64,000 nucleotides of DNA, taken from contig NZ_PABT01000032.1 in the NCBI RefSeq assembly GCF_002699205.1, positions 1-64,000 on the forward strand, written 5' to 3'. The translations under genes were made by a program, and so were the position numbers. The notes beneath the pieces are model-generated. The model ran no database searches and was not told the DNA's origin. It worked only from the letters and a program-made list of their open reading frames with translations. How positions within the stretch are numbered: the first letter of the stretch is position 1; every line of letters starts with the position of its first letter. This DNA comes from Allomuricauda sp. GTDB taxonomy: Bacteria > Bacteroidota > Bacteroidia > Flavobacteriales > Flavobacteriaceae. Below are positions 7,404 to 16,103 of this stretch, one piece after another.

Positions 7404-8855
7404 CTATTCTTTTTCTTCAAGGACCTTTCTCGTGAACAGGTTCTTTTCTTTTATAATTTCTGCAATACCTTCGGGCAGTTCATTTTCCCACCCATCCTCT
7501 TTGTTTATGATTTTCTTGAGCACATCCCGTGAGAAAATATGGAGCACATCTGGGTCATAATCAATAATATCCATCACTTTTCCGTTGTACTTGAAGAATT
7601 TGTACAGTTCCTTCATTCTCGGATGTACCTTTACATTATTGCTGGTAAGTACTTGTCCGGTTTCTGGATCTTTCATGGGGTAGAGATACACCTTTAGGTC
7701 TTTAAAGAACAATTTTCCAAAGGCCTCCAAGATACCACCGCTTAGGTGGCGATAATATTTTTCATCAAATACATCTATCAGGTTATTGACCCCCATGGTC
7801 AATCCGATCTTGGCCTTGGTATAGTTATTAAAGTACTCAACCAATCTGTAATACTCTTGGAATTTGGATATCAATACCGTATGTCCGAGCGAACATAACA
7901 GTTCGGCTCGATCCATAAAGTCCTGTTCGTCGATCTCTCCGGAAGCCTTAAGGTTGGAAAGGGTTATCTCGAAAACGACAATGGCGTTTTCCACATCCAC
8001 CGTTTGCTCCCTAATGAAAATATCGTACGATTTTTGGAACATATCCATGTTCACCTTGGTAACGGGCCTAAAGCTACCGCGCAGTGCCAAGATATTTTTC
8101 TTGTACAGGACAGCCGCAGGAAGCAGGTTGTGTCCGTCAGGGCCAAACATTACCGCATCGGTCATGTCGTTTTTAATGAGCTGAAGGCTCATCAAACGAT
8201 TGTCAACATTCTCAAAATTGGGTCCCGTAAAATTGATCATATCAATTTCCAAGGTGTCGTGGTCAATATGATCGTACAGATATTTTAAAAGTTTTCTAGG
8301 TTTATGGAACTTAAAAAATGCGCCATAAATTAAGTTCACCCCCAAAATCCCCAAGGTTTCTTGCTGTAACCTCGCTTCATTTTGTTTAAAACGGATATGA
8401 AGTACAATTTCATCGTATTCCTTTTGGTCCGGATCCAATTGAAAACGAAGACCTACCCATCCGTGTCCTTTGTAACGTTTGGAAAAATCAATGGTTGCCA
8501 CGGTATTCGCATAAGTAAAAAAGAGATAGTTGGGGTTGTTCTTCCTACTTATCCGCTCCTCGACCAAACGCATTTCGTGGTCCAACATCTTTTTTAAACG
8601 AGACTGTGTCACGTAGCGACCATCTTCCTCAACACCATATATGGCATCACTAAAAGATTTGTCGTACGCACTCATTGCCTTTGCTATGGTGCCAGAAGCC
8701 CCACCAGCCCTGAAAAAGTGTCTGGCAGTCTCTTGTCCTGCACCAATCTCGGCAAAGGTTCCATAAATATCTTGGTTCAAATTTATCCTAAGGGTTTTCG
8801 CCTTTATGGAAGGAATGTTTTCGAAGGCATTTTCTTTGCTTGGTATGCTTGGCAT
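7404..8855 (-). CDS. Conserved protein of unknown function (about 480 residues)
   Basis: I recognise this as a large conserved family in Bacteroidota that is annotated inconsistently in databases. I do not know its activity. The N-terminal part contains GTFAEIGAGQETARHFFRAG and GTIAKAMSAYDK, the best conserved stretch. There is no signal peptide or membrane segment, so it should be cytoplasmic. The ORF track begins at a TTG (8879), but that codon lies inside a perfect -7 box (8877-8884). The first ATG after the expected transcription start is 8855 (MPSIPSKENAF), giving 483 residues. It diverges from the MBL hydrolase gene, sharing a compact intergenic region. Confidence 0.85.
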   Translation of the reverse strand: MPSIPSKENAFENIPSIKAKTLRINLNQDIYGTFAEIGAGQETARHFFRAGGASGTIAKAMSAYDKSFSDAIYGVEEDGRYVTQSRLKKMLDHEMRLVEERISRKNNPNYLFFTYANTVATIDFSKRYKGHGWVGLRFQLDPDQKEYDEIVLHIRFKQNEARLQQETLGILGVNLIYGAFFKFHKPRKLLKYLYDHIDHDTLEIDMINFTGPNFENVDNRLMSLQLIKNDMTDAVMFGPDGHNLLPAAVLYKKNILALRGSFRPVTKVNMDMFQKSYDIFIREQTVDVENAIVVFEITLSNLKASGEIDEQDFMDRAELLCSLGHTVLISKFQEYYRLVEYFNNYTKAKIGLTMGVNNLIDVFDEKYYRHLSGGILEAFGKLFFKDLKVYLYPMKDPETGQVLTSNNVKVHPRMKELYKFFKYNGKVMDIIDYDPDVLHIFSRDVLKKIINKEDGWENELPEGIAEIIKEKNLFTRKVLEEKE

Positions 8856-8876
8856 GTCCGTTTTTTTAATATAACG

Positions 8877-8884
8877 CAAAGTTA
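8877..8884 (-). promoter_or_regulatory. Bacteroidota -7 box for the 483-residue protein gene
   Basis: The minus strand reads TAACTTTG. It overlaps the TTG start proposed by the ORF track and thereby argues for the ATG at 8855. Confidence 0.55.
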
Positions 8885-8918
8885 CACTCTTCGATTAATC
8901 TATTAAATAAATAAGTTA

Positions 8919-8926
8919 TAATTTTG
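8919..8926 (+). promoter_or_regulatory. Bacteroidota -7 box for the MBL hydrolase gene
   Basis: TAATTTTG fits TAnnTTTG. The ORF-track start (TTG at 8924) lies inside it. Transcription should begin near 8932, favouring ATG 8945 over a leaderless ATG 8933. Confidence 0.5.
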
Positions 8927-8944
8927 ATTTTAATGGATGATAAG

Positions 8945-9709
8945 ATGACCATTACTTTTTTAGGCACGGGTACTTCCCAAGGAATCCCCATTATTGGAAG
9001 CAATCATCCCGTATGCCTAAGCAAGGATCCAAAGGACAAAAGACTGCGTGTATCCGTACTTATATCTTGGAAGGATTATAACTATGTTATTGATTGTGGT
9101 CCGGATTTCAGACAACAGATGCTCGCCAATCCCATAGATAAATTGGATGGAATTTTGTTTACCCACGAACATGCCGACCATACTGCGGGAATAGACGATA
9201 TTCGCCCCTTTTTTTTTAGGCAGGGTGACATTCCCATTTATGCACACCCAAGAGTTTTGGATTCCCTGAGAAAACGTTTCGACTATATTTTTGCCGATGA
9301 GGACCGATATCCCGGGGCCCCTGCCGTTCAGGTTTATGAAGTCCATAAAGACCACAGTATCCCACTTGGCGATTTGGATGTGGTCCCTATTGAAGCCTAC
9401 CATAATAGGTTAAAGGTATTCGGTTACAGATTTGGTGAGTTTGTCTATATGACCGACGTAAAAAGAGTTGAAGAAGAAGAAATCAAAAAAATTAAAGGGG
9501 CCAAGGTCTTGGTGGTTAACGCATTAAGAAAAGAACCGCACCATTCCCATTTCAATCTTGAGGAAGCACTGGAGTTCGCTGAAGAAGTGGGGGCGGAGAA
9601 AACCTATTTTACCCATATTAGCCACTTGTTGGGATTCCATGAAGAAGTTGAAAAAATCCTGCCCAAAAACATACATTTGGCCTACGATAACCTACAATTG
9701 AAAATTTAA
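8945..9709 (+). CDS. MBL-fold metallohydrolase, PhnP-like
   Basis: This is a metallo-beta-lactamase fold hydrolase of the PhnP/ribonuclease Z-like branch, which cleaves phosphodiester bonds such as cyclic ribosyl phosphates. The substrate here is not known. The start GTGTSQGIP is typical of the branch. The metal site THEHADHTAGIDD gives the HxHxDH motif, and further His residues occur at YHNR and in the C-terminal THISHLLGFH. The length of 254 residues is normal. The start is taken as ATG 8945 (MTITFLGTG) because earlier starts lie in or at the promoter. A small membrane-anchored protein gene follows after five bases. Confidence 0.88.
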   Translation: MTITFLGTGTSQGIPIIGSNHPVCLSKDPKDKRLRVSVLISWKDYNYVIDCGPDFRQQMLANPIDKLDGILFTHEHADHTAGIDDIRPFFFRQGDIPIYAHPRVLDSLRKRFDYIFADEDRYPGAPAVQVYEVHKDHSIPLGDLDVVPIEAYHNRLKVFGYRFGEFVYMTDVKRVEEEEIKKIKGAKVLVVNALRKEPHHSHFNLEEALEFAEEVGAEKTYFTHISHLLGFHEEVEKILPKNIHLAYDNLQLKI

Positions 9710-9714
9710 GACCG

Positions 9715-10212
9715 ATGAAGAACAAAATTTTTCTATACCTATTCGTTTTTGCCGCATTATTGGCCCTCTTTCAATTTGTCAGTGGGAACAATATGCAAAA
9801 AGCATTGAGCGCAGACGTCAATCAATTGCAGACCGAAGTGCAAGAACTTAAGGACTCCCTACAAACAATGCAGCTTAAAGTGTTGGATATGCAGTACTTT
9901 ACTTTGGAGAACAATGATGATGCCCTAGCGTATTACGATCATTTGGATTTGGATGATCCATCCCAATATATCCAAGATAAGTTATTGGAAACCAATGAAA
10001 AACCAGGGGACAACCCCTTGATTCCGTATGAAGGTATGGAGAGCGATTTTAAAATAAACAAAATCAAGGTGCTGAACCACAAGTGGATTTTGGCCGATTT
10101 CTCCGATGGAAAATATTGGGGGGACCTCATAATAAAATATGAACTAAAGGATGATCTAAGTGTGGATTTTACCTTGGCCGAGCATTTACTTTATGCCCCA
10201 CGGGACTATTAG
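9715..10212 (+). CDS. Membrane-anchored coiled-coil protein, unknown function
   Basis: The 165-residue protein begins with one hydrophobic segment (residues 4-22), then a short coiled coil (roughly 28-60: LQTEVQELKDSLQTMQLKV), then a compact soluble domain ending in LLYAPRDY. The segment is probably an uncleaved anchor that places the domain in the periplasm. It is almost certainly cotranscribed with the MBL hydrolase five bases upstream. I recognise it only as a conserved flavobacterial hypothetical protein. Confidence 0.8.
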   Translation: MKNKIFLYLFVFAALLALFQFVSGNNMQKALSADVNQLQTEVQELKDSLQTMQLKVLDMQYFTLENNDDALAYYDHLDLDDPSQYIQDKLLETNEKPGDNPLIPYEGMESDFKINKIKVLNHKWILADFSDGKYWGDLIIKYELKDDLSVDFTLAEHLLYAPRDY

Positions 10213-10299
10213 GTTTTGTACCTCGTTTCCACTACGCTCAACGTTCAAAAAGATATGTCCCTTGAACATGGGAAATCTTAGGACTTTTTCCTAAATGCC

Positions 10300-10959
10300 T
10301 TAAATCCGTTGCTCCAACCACTTTTTAAAGGAAAAGAAATTCTGCTGGGAAACCCCGTGACCCACAGGAAATTCTTGATACGTGGTATTAATATTGAGCT
10401 TTTCAAGAAATTCTGGAGCTTTTTGGGCCCATTCCAAGGGAATCACCTGGTCTACTTGCCCATGGGATATGTAGATGTTTAGGTTACTATGGTCTTTATC
10501 GGCATAATCGTTGACCAAAATATTTTCGTTGATATATCCGCTTAAGGCCACTACATTCCTTACCTTTTCCGGGTACGATAAGGCCACTGCATAACTCAAA
10601 ATAGTGCCCTGGCTAAACCCTAAAAGGGTTATATTTTCCTTATCGAGGTCGTATGCTTCAATCGCTTCATCAATAAATGCAACAATTTTCTCCCTCGATT
10701 CCTTGGCCTGTTCATCATCGCTCCATTTGCCCTGTTCTGCATCAAAATTGATAGCGTACCATGCATGGCCAAAAGGTTCAAGGTCATAAGGGGCTTTCAA
10801 GGAAAAAACCATCAGTTCACGGGGAAGTTCCGAAGCAAAGGAAAATAGATCCTCCTCGTTACTGCCGTAACCATGGAACATAAATAGCGCCGGTATTTTA
10901 CCGGAAGTTATCGAAGATGGTCTAAGTAAATATGTTAAGGATAAAGGTTTTTGGGACAT
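10300..10959 (-). CDS. Alpha/beta hydrolase, phospholipase/carboxylesterase family
   Basis: This 219-residue serine hydrolase resembles the YpfH/carboxylesterase group (COG0400). The nucleophile elbow is GFSQG (Ser about 116), preceded by the HGYGSNEEDL oxyanion region. The acid is likely the Asp in HGQVDQVIP and the base the His in FPVGHGVS. There is no signal peptide, so it acts in the cytoplasm on small acyl or acyl-thioester substrates. It is the last gene of the BatA-led minus-strand operon, starting 9 bases after the preceding gene. Substrate unknown. Confidence 0.88.
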   Translation of the reverse strand: MSQKPLSLTYLLRPSSITSGKIPALFMFHGYGSNEEDLFSFASELPRELMVFSLKAPYDLEPFGHAWYAINFDAEQGKWSDDEQAKESREKIVAFIDEAIEAYDLDKENITLLGFSQGTILSYAVALSYPEKVRNVVALSGYINENILVNDYADKDHSNLNIYISHGQVDQVIPLEWAQKAPEFLEKLNINTTYQEFPVGHGVSQQNFFSFKKWLEQRI

Positions 10960-10968
10960 TTTATTGGT

Positions 10969-11292
10969 TTATGATATAAAGGTGAACCATTGTTGAAAAT
11001 ATTTACCCACAACGGGCAACGGTTTTGTCGTTTCATTCAAAACTTGGAGAAAACCATATACCCAAATAACAAGGTAAAAAATATAAATCGGAATTGACAG
11101 GTATGCCAACCCAGTGTACGTCAGCAATATAGCCAAAGCATGAAACAATATATGAATGCCAAAGGCCTGTCGAATATGAAAACGGGCAAAGGCATTCTTA
11201 GGTTCGATATTCATGGTAATGGCGATCAAACAGCCTACAATGGTAATATAGGCCACGATAGCAGTGGTTTTACCGGGTGTGGAATTACTCAT
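10969..11292 (-). CDS. Small DUF4870/Tic20-like membrane protein
   Basis: The 107-residue protein has about three hydrophobic helices (near residues 10-28, 46-62 and 65-85). The KNAFARFHIRQAFGIHI segment between helices one and two is typical of DUF4870-type small membrane proteins (an R/H-x-RQ motif). Its ATG overlaps the stop of the upstream dihydroorotase-like gene by one base (TAATG), so translation is likely coupled. Function of the family is not established. Confidence 0.78.
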   Translation of the reverse strand: MSNSTPGKTTAIVAYITIVGCLIAITMNIEPKNAFARFHIRQAFGIHILFHALAILLTYTGLAYLSIPIYIFYLVIWVYGFLQVLNETTKPLPVVGKYFQQWFTFIS

Positions 11293-12545
11293 TATAATGT
11301 ATTTTGGTCATTATTGATGATACCGTAAACTTTTCCTTTTAGTTTGGCCCCCACAAACATGCTGTTTTTGGAAGTGGAAAGAATATCCTCTGTATCAAAA
11401 GTATATTCACCATCTGGGTTGAAAAGGGTCAGACATGCTTTGGCCCCCTCTTTGAGCGCGGGCATTGCCACTTGGAACCGGGAGCGTCCTTTGGTCAAAA
11501 GGGCAACGGTTTCTTCGAGTCCAAAAATGGTGTTCAAGCCTCCAAATGCGGATTCCAACCCAATGCTCCCACTTTTGGCATTGTCAAACTCCACACGTTT
11601 GTGCTCAATATCCATCGGGATATGGTCCGATGTCACGTAATCTATGGTTCCATTTTTTACCCCTTTGATCAATGCTTTACAATCCGATTTTGTTCGAAGG
11701 GGAGGTGATACCTTAAAATGTGTGTCAAAATCTGTCAAGGTCTCATCAGAAAAGAAAAGATTATGAACAGCCACACTGCAGGTAATGTCCAATCCTTTTT
11801 TCTTGGCTTCGGCAATAAGTTTTACCGAACCTGCGGAAGAAATCGTAGGGATATGGAGTTTGCCCCCGGTATATTCCAAGATAAAAAGGTCACGCGCAAT
11901 CTGCAACTCCTCAGCCAGGGCAGGAATGCCCTTTAGTCCCAATTTTGTTGAAACTTCCCCTTCGTGGGCAACACCTTTACCTTTGATGTGGCCATCTTGT
12001 GGAAAGGAATATACCAGTCCATCAAAATTTTGAGCATACAACAATGCTATCTTCAGTAAATTGGGGTTGGAAATCTGTTTCTTGAAATCATAAAAGCCAA
12101 CAGCACCGGCGTTTTTCATATCAAAAAGTTCAGCGAGATCGATCCCGTCCGAATTTTTGGTCAATGAACCAATAGGGTGAACATTCGTTGCCTTTCCCTG
12201 TCCACGCTCCTTTAAAAACACAATATCTGAGCTGGTGTCCGGGACCGGATTGGCATTGGGGTTCAGAACAATATCGGTGAACCCACTTTTACCCGCTGTA
12301 AAAAGTCCATTTGAAATGGTTTCCCGTTCCTCAAAACCGGGTTCGCCAAAACATACGCTGCTATCAAACCAACCAAGGGATACATGCAGGTTATCTTTTT
12401 CCACAACCTTGGTATGGGATGTAGCTTCAACAGAGGCGCCAATTTTCTCAATAATTCCTTTTTTGATAAGGATATCACGTTTTTTTAGGTGAAGTTCCTT
12501 GTTCTCCAGGCATACAATTTTTGCAGACTTCAGCAGAATGTTCAT
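11292..12545 (-). CDS. Dihydroorotase-like protein lacking most metal ligands
   Basis: The overall sequence matches type I dihydroorotase (amidohydrolase fold): the FGEPG loop, the NPNANPVPD segment, AHEGEVSTKLGLKGIP and TSDHIPMD. The metal-binding HxH of active enzymes (DxHxH after strand 1) is replaced by DSSVCFGEPG. The His of the next ligand region reads VYSFPQDG, and the AHVS-type His reads PTISSAGS. Only the final Asp/His pair is left. It is probably a non-catalytic homologue, like inactive PyrC-prime proteins of other bacteria. The start is ATG 12545: it forms an ATGA overlap with the upstream BatA gene and removes a 23-residue unconserved extension in the ORF track. Length is 417 residues. 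Confidence 0.85.
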   Translation of the reverse strand: MNILLKSAKIVCLENKELHLKKRDILIKKGIIEKIGASVEATSHTKVVEKDNLHVSLGWFDSSVCFGEPGFEERETISNGLFTAGKSGFTDIVLNPNANPVPDTSSDIVFLKERGQGKATNVHPIGSLTKNSDGIDLAELFDMKNAGAVGFYDFKKQISNPNLLKIALLYAQNFDGLVYSFPQDGHIKGKGVAHEGEVSTKLGLKGIPALAEELQIARDLFILEYTGGKLHIPTISSAGSVKLIAEAKKKGLDITCSVAVHNLFFSDETLTDFDTHFKVSPPLRTKSDCKALIKGVKNGTIDYVTSDHIPMDIEHKRVEFDNAKSGSIGLESAFGGLNTIFGLEETVALLTKGRSRFQVAMPALKEGAKACLTLFNPDGEYTFDTEDILSTSKNSMFVGAKLKGKVYGIINNDQNTL

Positions 12546-14464
12546 GTAACAAATTTTTGAATGATAACCTCTATTAGCGCCAGAAGCAACGCTAAAATAA
12601 CAAACCATTTCCAATATGCGGTAATGTTGTTCTCCGCTTTCAGGTATTCAAATAGCTCTGGAACGGATTCCATGGTGTTTACATTTTCCAATGTTCCCAT
12701 ACCCAGATATTTGAGCTGACTTTCCCTTCGTGGGTAATTAAAACTGATATTTTGTAATGGTTGTCCGTTTTGCAAAATGGAATAGATCCCATCTTCCGTT
12801 GGATTTTGGTCAAAAGTAAGTCGTACACGGTTTGGAAAAGTTTGCTGCAATGGAATAAAGGCATACCCTTCTTTGGAAACCTCTAAAATATCATCGTTGT
12901 CAATGTGAACGGAAACATCGACCGTGGCAACGTTCCCAATGGTTTGATAGGGCTTTGGCAATTGCAGGCTGGATTGCGCCATATTGTAAAAAGTAGGCAC
13001 AATAAGAGGAGAGTTGATGAAATTGGAATTTTCCAATTCCAAGGGAACCGTGAAAACATACAATCCGTTATCCCCGGACAAAAAGGAATCGCCGCCCTCT
13101 AACGACAAGGCATTGGGCAGCTCGGTCCGTATCCTAAAATATTCTTTAACGGAGGGGTATTGAAAATTGGTCACTTCCTTCTCAAAAACATTGCGGTACA
13201 ATGGATGGTCGAAAGTGATGGTGGTCAATTGGGTACTGGATGATATTTTTTCTGTAAACCTAGTGGACGATAAACCGGATAAAAATGTATTGTATGAGGA
13301 AATATCACTGTTGATGGCGGGTACTATAATTAAAGTGCCACCATCGTCCTTAAAAGTGCGCAGGATATTTTGCAAGCTGCTTGGGATGGTTCTTAAGTTA
13401 TCCAGAACCACCACATTTTGATCACCCAAATTACTGTAATCCAATTGGCTTAAAGTATATTTTTGAAAAGCAAACTCATCACCTCGGAACAATCGGTCCA
13501 AATAATCGTTGTCCGACCCACTAATGGCCAAGACCTTTATTTTTTCAATGGAATTAATGTTGAAATAGAAGGTATTGTCATACCCCAAACCATTGTCCAT
13601 AATACGCAATTGCCCGTTCAGTGCCCCATTGCCCGGAATGGTGAACTCAACTTCCGCATCTCCTGAAGATCTGAACTTTGCTCCCGTTTTGGCAATCAAT
13701 TCATCGTTATTGTACAGTGAAATGGGTAAGACATCCTCTTCATTGCCACCGGATAGAAATACTTGAAGGGTAGCTTGTTCATTTAAACCATCATCCAAAA
13801 AAACGGAATCAATGGAAATGTTTTGGATTTCCCGTGGACGCATCGGAACAAAGTGTACGGACAACGTTGAATCTAAAACAGGATTTCCCGCTGTCAATCT
13901 TTCTTGGAAGTCAGAAACCACGATCAGGTTTTTTATACTGCCCTTATTTTGGGAAAACAAACTGTTGGCCTTTAAACTAATTTCGTTCAGGTTCAATTGT
14001 TTGTAGGAGTAGGGGAGTGACAGCAAAGAATTTTGAATATCGGCTATCCGAACATTGGTAAATGTTTTTTCATTGGTGAACAGACTGAAAACCGTTTCTC
14101 CATCAATATTTTTCAGTAAATCCTGAACCGCTTTTTCCAAAAGGGAGATACCATTGTTCTTGGCCTGCATACTGAAGGAATCGTCCAAATAAACAACAGT
14201 TTCCTTTTCCCGAAGTGCCGTAATGGCAGACGTAAAGGGTTGGGCAAAGGCAATTATGATAGCAGCAAGTAACAATAGGCGTGTAAAAAGGAGCAGCCAT
14301 TTTTTAAGGGAGTTGCTCTTTCTGGACTCCGAAACCACCTTTTGCAGCATGGCCACATTGGTAAATGGAGTTTTGGTAAAACGACGTAATTGAAATAAAT
14401 GAATCAAAATGGGTATGACTAGAAGAAAAAGTGCCCAAAGAATTTCTGGATGTTTAAACTGCAT
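12542..14464 (-). CDS. BatA-type membrane protein with vWA-like domain
   Basis: This protein of about 640 residues has the BatA/aerotolerance N-terminal double-helix domain (FKHPEILWALFLLVIPILIHLF, then KKWLLLFTRLLLLAAIII). A von Willebrand A-like domain in the periplasm follows, with YLDDSFSMQAKN as a DxSxS-type metal site. After that come beta-rich domains and a C-terminal helix (WFVILALLLALIEVII). It is predicted to sit in the inner membrane with most of its mass outside. Two in-frame ATGs exist (14473 and 14464); family members begin at the MQFKHPE-type start, so 14464 is used. It heads an operon with the dihydroorotase-like, DUF4870-like and esterase genes. The role in flavobacteria is undefined. 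Confidence 0.88.
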   Translation of the reverse strand: MQFKHPEILWALFLLVIPILIHLFQLRRFTKTPFTNVAMLQKVVSESRKSNSLKKWLLLFTRLLLLAAIIIAFAQPFTSAITALREKETVVYLDDSFSMQAKNNGISLLEKAVQDLLKNIDGETVFSLFTNEKTFTNVRIADIQNSLLSLPYSYKQLNLNEISLKANSLFSQNKGSIKNLIVVSDFQERLTAGNPVLDSTLSVHFVPMRPREIQNISIDSVFLDDGLNEQATLQVFLSGGNEEDVLPISLYNNDELIAKTGAKFRSSGDAEVEFTIPGNGALNGQLRIMDNGLGYDNTFYFNINSIEKIKVLAISGSDNDYLDRLFRGDEFAFQKYTLSQLDYSNLGDQNVVVLDNLRTIPSSLQNILRTFKDDGGTLIIVPAINSDISSYNTFLSGLSSTRFTEKISSSTQLTTITFDHPLYRNVFEKEVTNFQYPSVKEYFRIRTELPNALSLEGGDSFLSGDNGLYVFTVPLELENSNFINSPLIVPTFYNMAQSSLQLPKPYQTIGNVATVDVSVHIDNDDILEVSKEGYAFIPLQQTFPNRVRLTFDQNPTEDGIYSILQNGQPLQNISFNYPRRESQLKYLGMGTLENVNTMESVPELFEYLKAENNITAYWKWFVILALLLALIEVIIQKFVT

Positions 14465-14666
14465 TCCCAACATTGCTTGATCAAAGATAGGGATTAATAC
14501 ATTCTGATTTCAATGTTCATTTATCAATTGTCAATGAACGACCATAATAATGTTGTTCCAAGCGCAGTGAAAAAGTCTTTTTTGGCACAAATCGGACAAA
14601 TTATTTGAAGGTCATTATTTCCCATTTTGGTCACCGTCAAGAAATCTTATCCAAAACAGCGTTGAA

Positions 14667-15674
14667 TCAACAGAAAAAGAAATAGTCCTCCATAGGTGAT
14701 TGCCCCAACTTTGAAAAATAGTTTCGGATTTCTTCTTGGGCATCTTCATTGGCCACAGTGATAATGCTTTGTGGGTTTTCCAAATCCTGCAATGCTTCAA
14801 AATGAACCAGTTTTTTATCGTAGATACTTTTGCCGATTTTTTTAGGATTATCACAGAGCCAAACAAAATCAATCCCTTGCTCTATCAGTCCTTTTGCAAT
14901 ATTCTTTCCCTTAAACCCAGCTCCCCAAACCACCAATGGACGAGTCATATCGTAATTCAATTTTAAAAAATAATGAAGCTTGATGTCAAGAAAATAATTT
15001 TGGGCATAGTGTACATGGGTACGCGAAGTTCGCGTATCGTAGTCTCTCCAAAGGTGTAATATTTCCCTGCATGGAATAATTTTAAAACCTTGTTCGTAAA
15101 ACCGGAAGGTAAGGTCGTAATCTTCAGGATAACGATTGGGTTTAAACCCCTCGCATTGTTCAAAATCTTCCCGGTGGGCCATCCAACAGGGAGAGGGAAT
15201 GACACATTCCTTATAGATTTCATCAAAATTGCTTCCGGTAGAAGTCAACCGGTTCAACCATTTCTCATATCGTTCGTATCCATTGCTGATGCCCCGATTT
15301 GAAAAATACCGTACCTGTCCCACGGCAATGTACCCGGTTCCTTTTTCATTTAAATTGTTTACCATAACCTTTAATCGATCAGGTTTCATAATATCGTCCG
15401 AGTCCATACGGGTAACAAAGGCCCCGTTGCTTTGGGCATACGCTGTTTGGAGTGCGGGAATAATCCCTGACCCTTTATTTTGAAAGACTTTTATACGTTC
15501 GTCTTTTTTGGAATAGGAGGAAAGTAACCCCAAACTTTCATCGGTGGAATGGTCGTTTACCGCCAAGACTTCCCAATTGGTATAGGTTTGGGCCATAATG
15601 GAATCCAAACATTCGGGGAGATAATGTGCTGTGTTTTTAAAAGGAATTACAATGCTGACCTTACCGTTTTGCAT
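14667..15674 (-). CDS. Family 2 glycosyltransferase with C-terminal Rossmann-like extension
   Basis: The first 220 or so residues form a GT-A glycosyltransferase: VSIVIPFKN at the nucleotide-binding strand, VNDHSTDES, and the DxD-type MDSDD near residue 93. There is an acceptor region with PEDYDLTFRFYEQG. The last 90 residues are an unusual addition beginning RPLVVWGAGFKGKNIAKGL, a dinucleotide-binding-like GxGxxG fold that continues as VWLCDNPKKIGKS. Such a tail is seen in sugar-processing or methyltransferase proteins; here it may bind a nucleotide or sense a cofactor. There is no membrane segment, and no polysaccharide cluster is nearby, so the acceptor is unknown. Confidence 0.85.
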   Translation of the reverse strand: MQNGKVSIVIPFKNTAHYLPECLDSIMAQTYTNWEVLAVNDHSTDESLGLLSSYSKKDERIKVFQNKGSGIIPALQTAYAQSNGAFVTRMDSDDIMKPDRLKVMVNNLNEKGTGYIAVGQVRYFSNRGISNGYERYEKWLNRLTSTGSNFDEIYKECVIPSPCWMAHREDFEQCEGFKPNRYPEDYDLTFRFYEQGFKIIPCREILHLWRDYDTRTSRTHVHYAQNYFLDIKLHYFLKLNYDMTRPLVVWGAGFKGKNIAKGLIEQGIDFVWLCDNPKKIGKSIYDKKLVHFEALQDLENPQSIITVANEDAQEEIRNYFSKLGQSPMEDYFFFC

Positions 15675-15706
15675 GCTGCAAGATAACCATAATTCATGGT
15701 AGCTCT

Positions 15707-16102
15707 CTACTTGAATGGCAGCAAGTCCGGTGCCAAATAGGTTGTTTTCGCCAAAGGATCCCCAATAACATTTTTCCTGTAATGTTGATATAACAATTGT
15801 CTAAAAGAGGTGTTCAGTTTTGGAAATTCAGTGATAAATTCCTCAAATGTGATTGCGTTTGAATTTTGCTTGAAATGATAGACCATTTTAACTGCTGCCA
15901 CGGTCAAAGTGACATGATATTTTGTGCCATCGCCATGCAGTCTATCAAAATTTTGGATAGCCCTACATGTTTTGTCAATGGCCATTTCTTCACTAAACTG
16001 ATTTAAATACGTCCAAGCCAGTTTGATATGTGCTTTATGATTGAACCCCTCCGGTGGAAAGTCCCCTGATTCAAATGCTTGGATAAAATCAGGGCTCTCC
16101 AT
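15707..16102 (-). CDS. Conserved hypothetical protein (131 residues)
   Basis: This small soluble, probably all-helical protein starts MESPDFIQAFESGDFPPEGFNH and contains the conserved segment HKAHIKLAWTYL. I recognise it as an uncharacterised family found in scattered bacteria. ATG 16102 directly follows the stop of the SGNH hydrolase gene (one base between), so the 12-residue extension in the ORF track, which would overlap that gene, is rejected. It is cotranscribed with that gene. No catalytic motif stands out, though several conserved His residues could be functional. Confidence 0.75.
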   Translation of the reverse strand: MESPDFIQAFESGDFPPEGFNHKAHIKLAWTYLNQFSEEMAIDKTCRAIQNFDRLHGDGTKYHVTLTVAAVKMVYHFKQNSNAITFEEFITEFPKLNTSFRQLLYQHYRKNVIGDPLAKTTYLAPDLLPFK

Positions 16103-16103
16103 G

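Noticed and set aside
10278-10294. Hairpin TTAGGA-N5-TCCTAA downstream of the coiled-coil protein and esterase genes
   Set aside because: The stem is short and AT-rich with no T run on either side; not enough to call a terminator.
12546-12614. Extra 23 residues at the start of the dihydroorotase-like ORF
   Set aside because: They lie inside the BatA gene and look unconserved; ATG 12545 makes an ATGA overlap typical of coupled genes.
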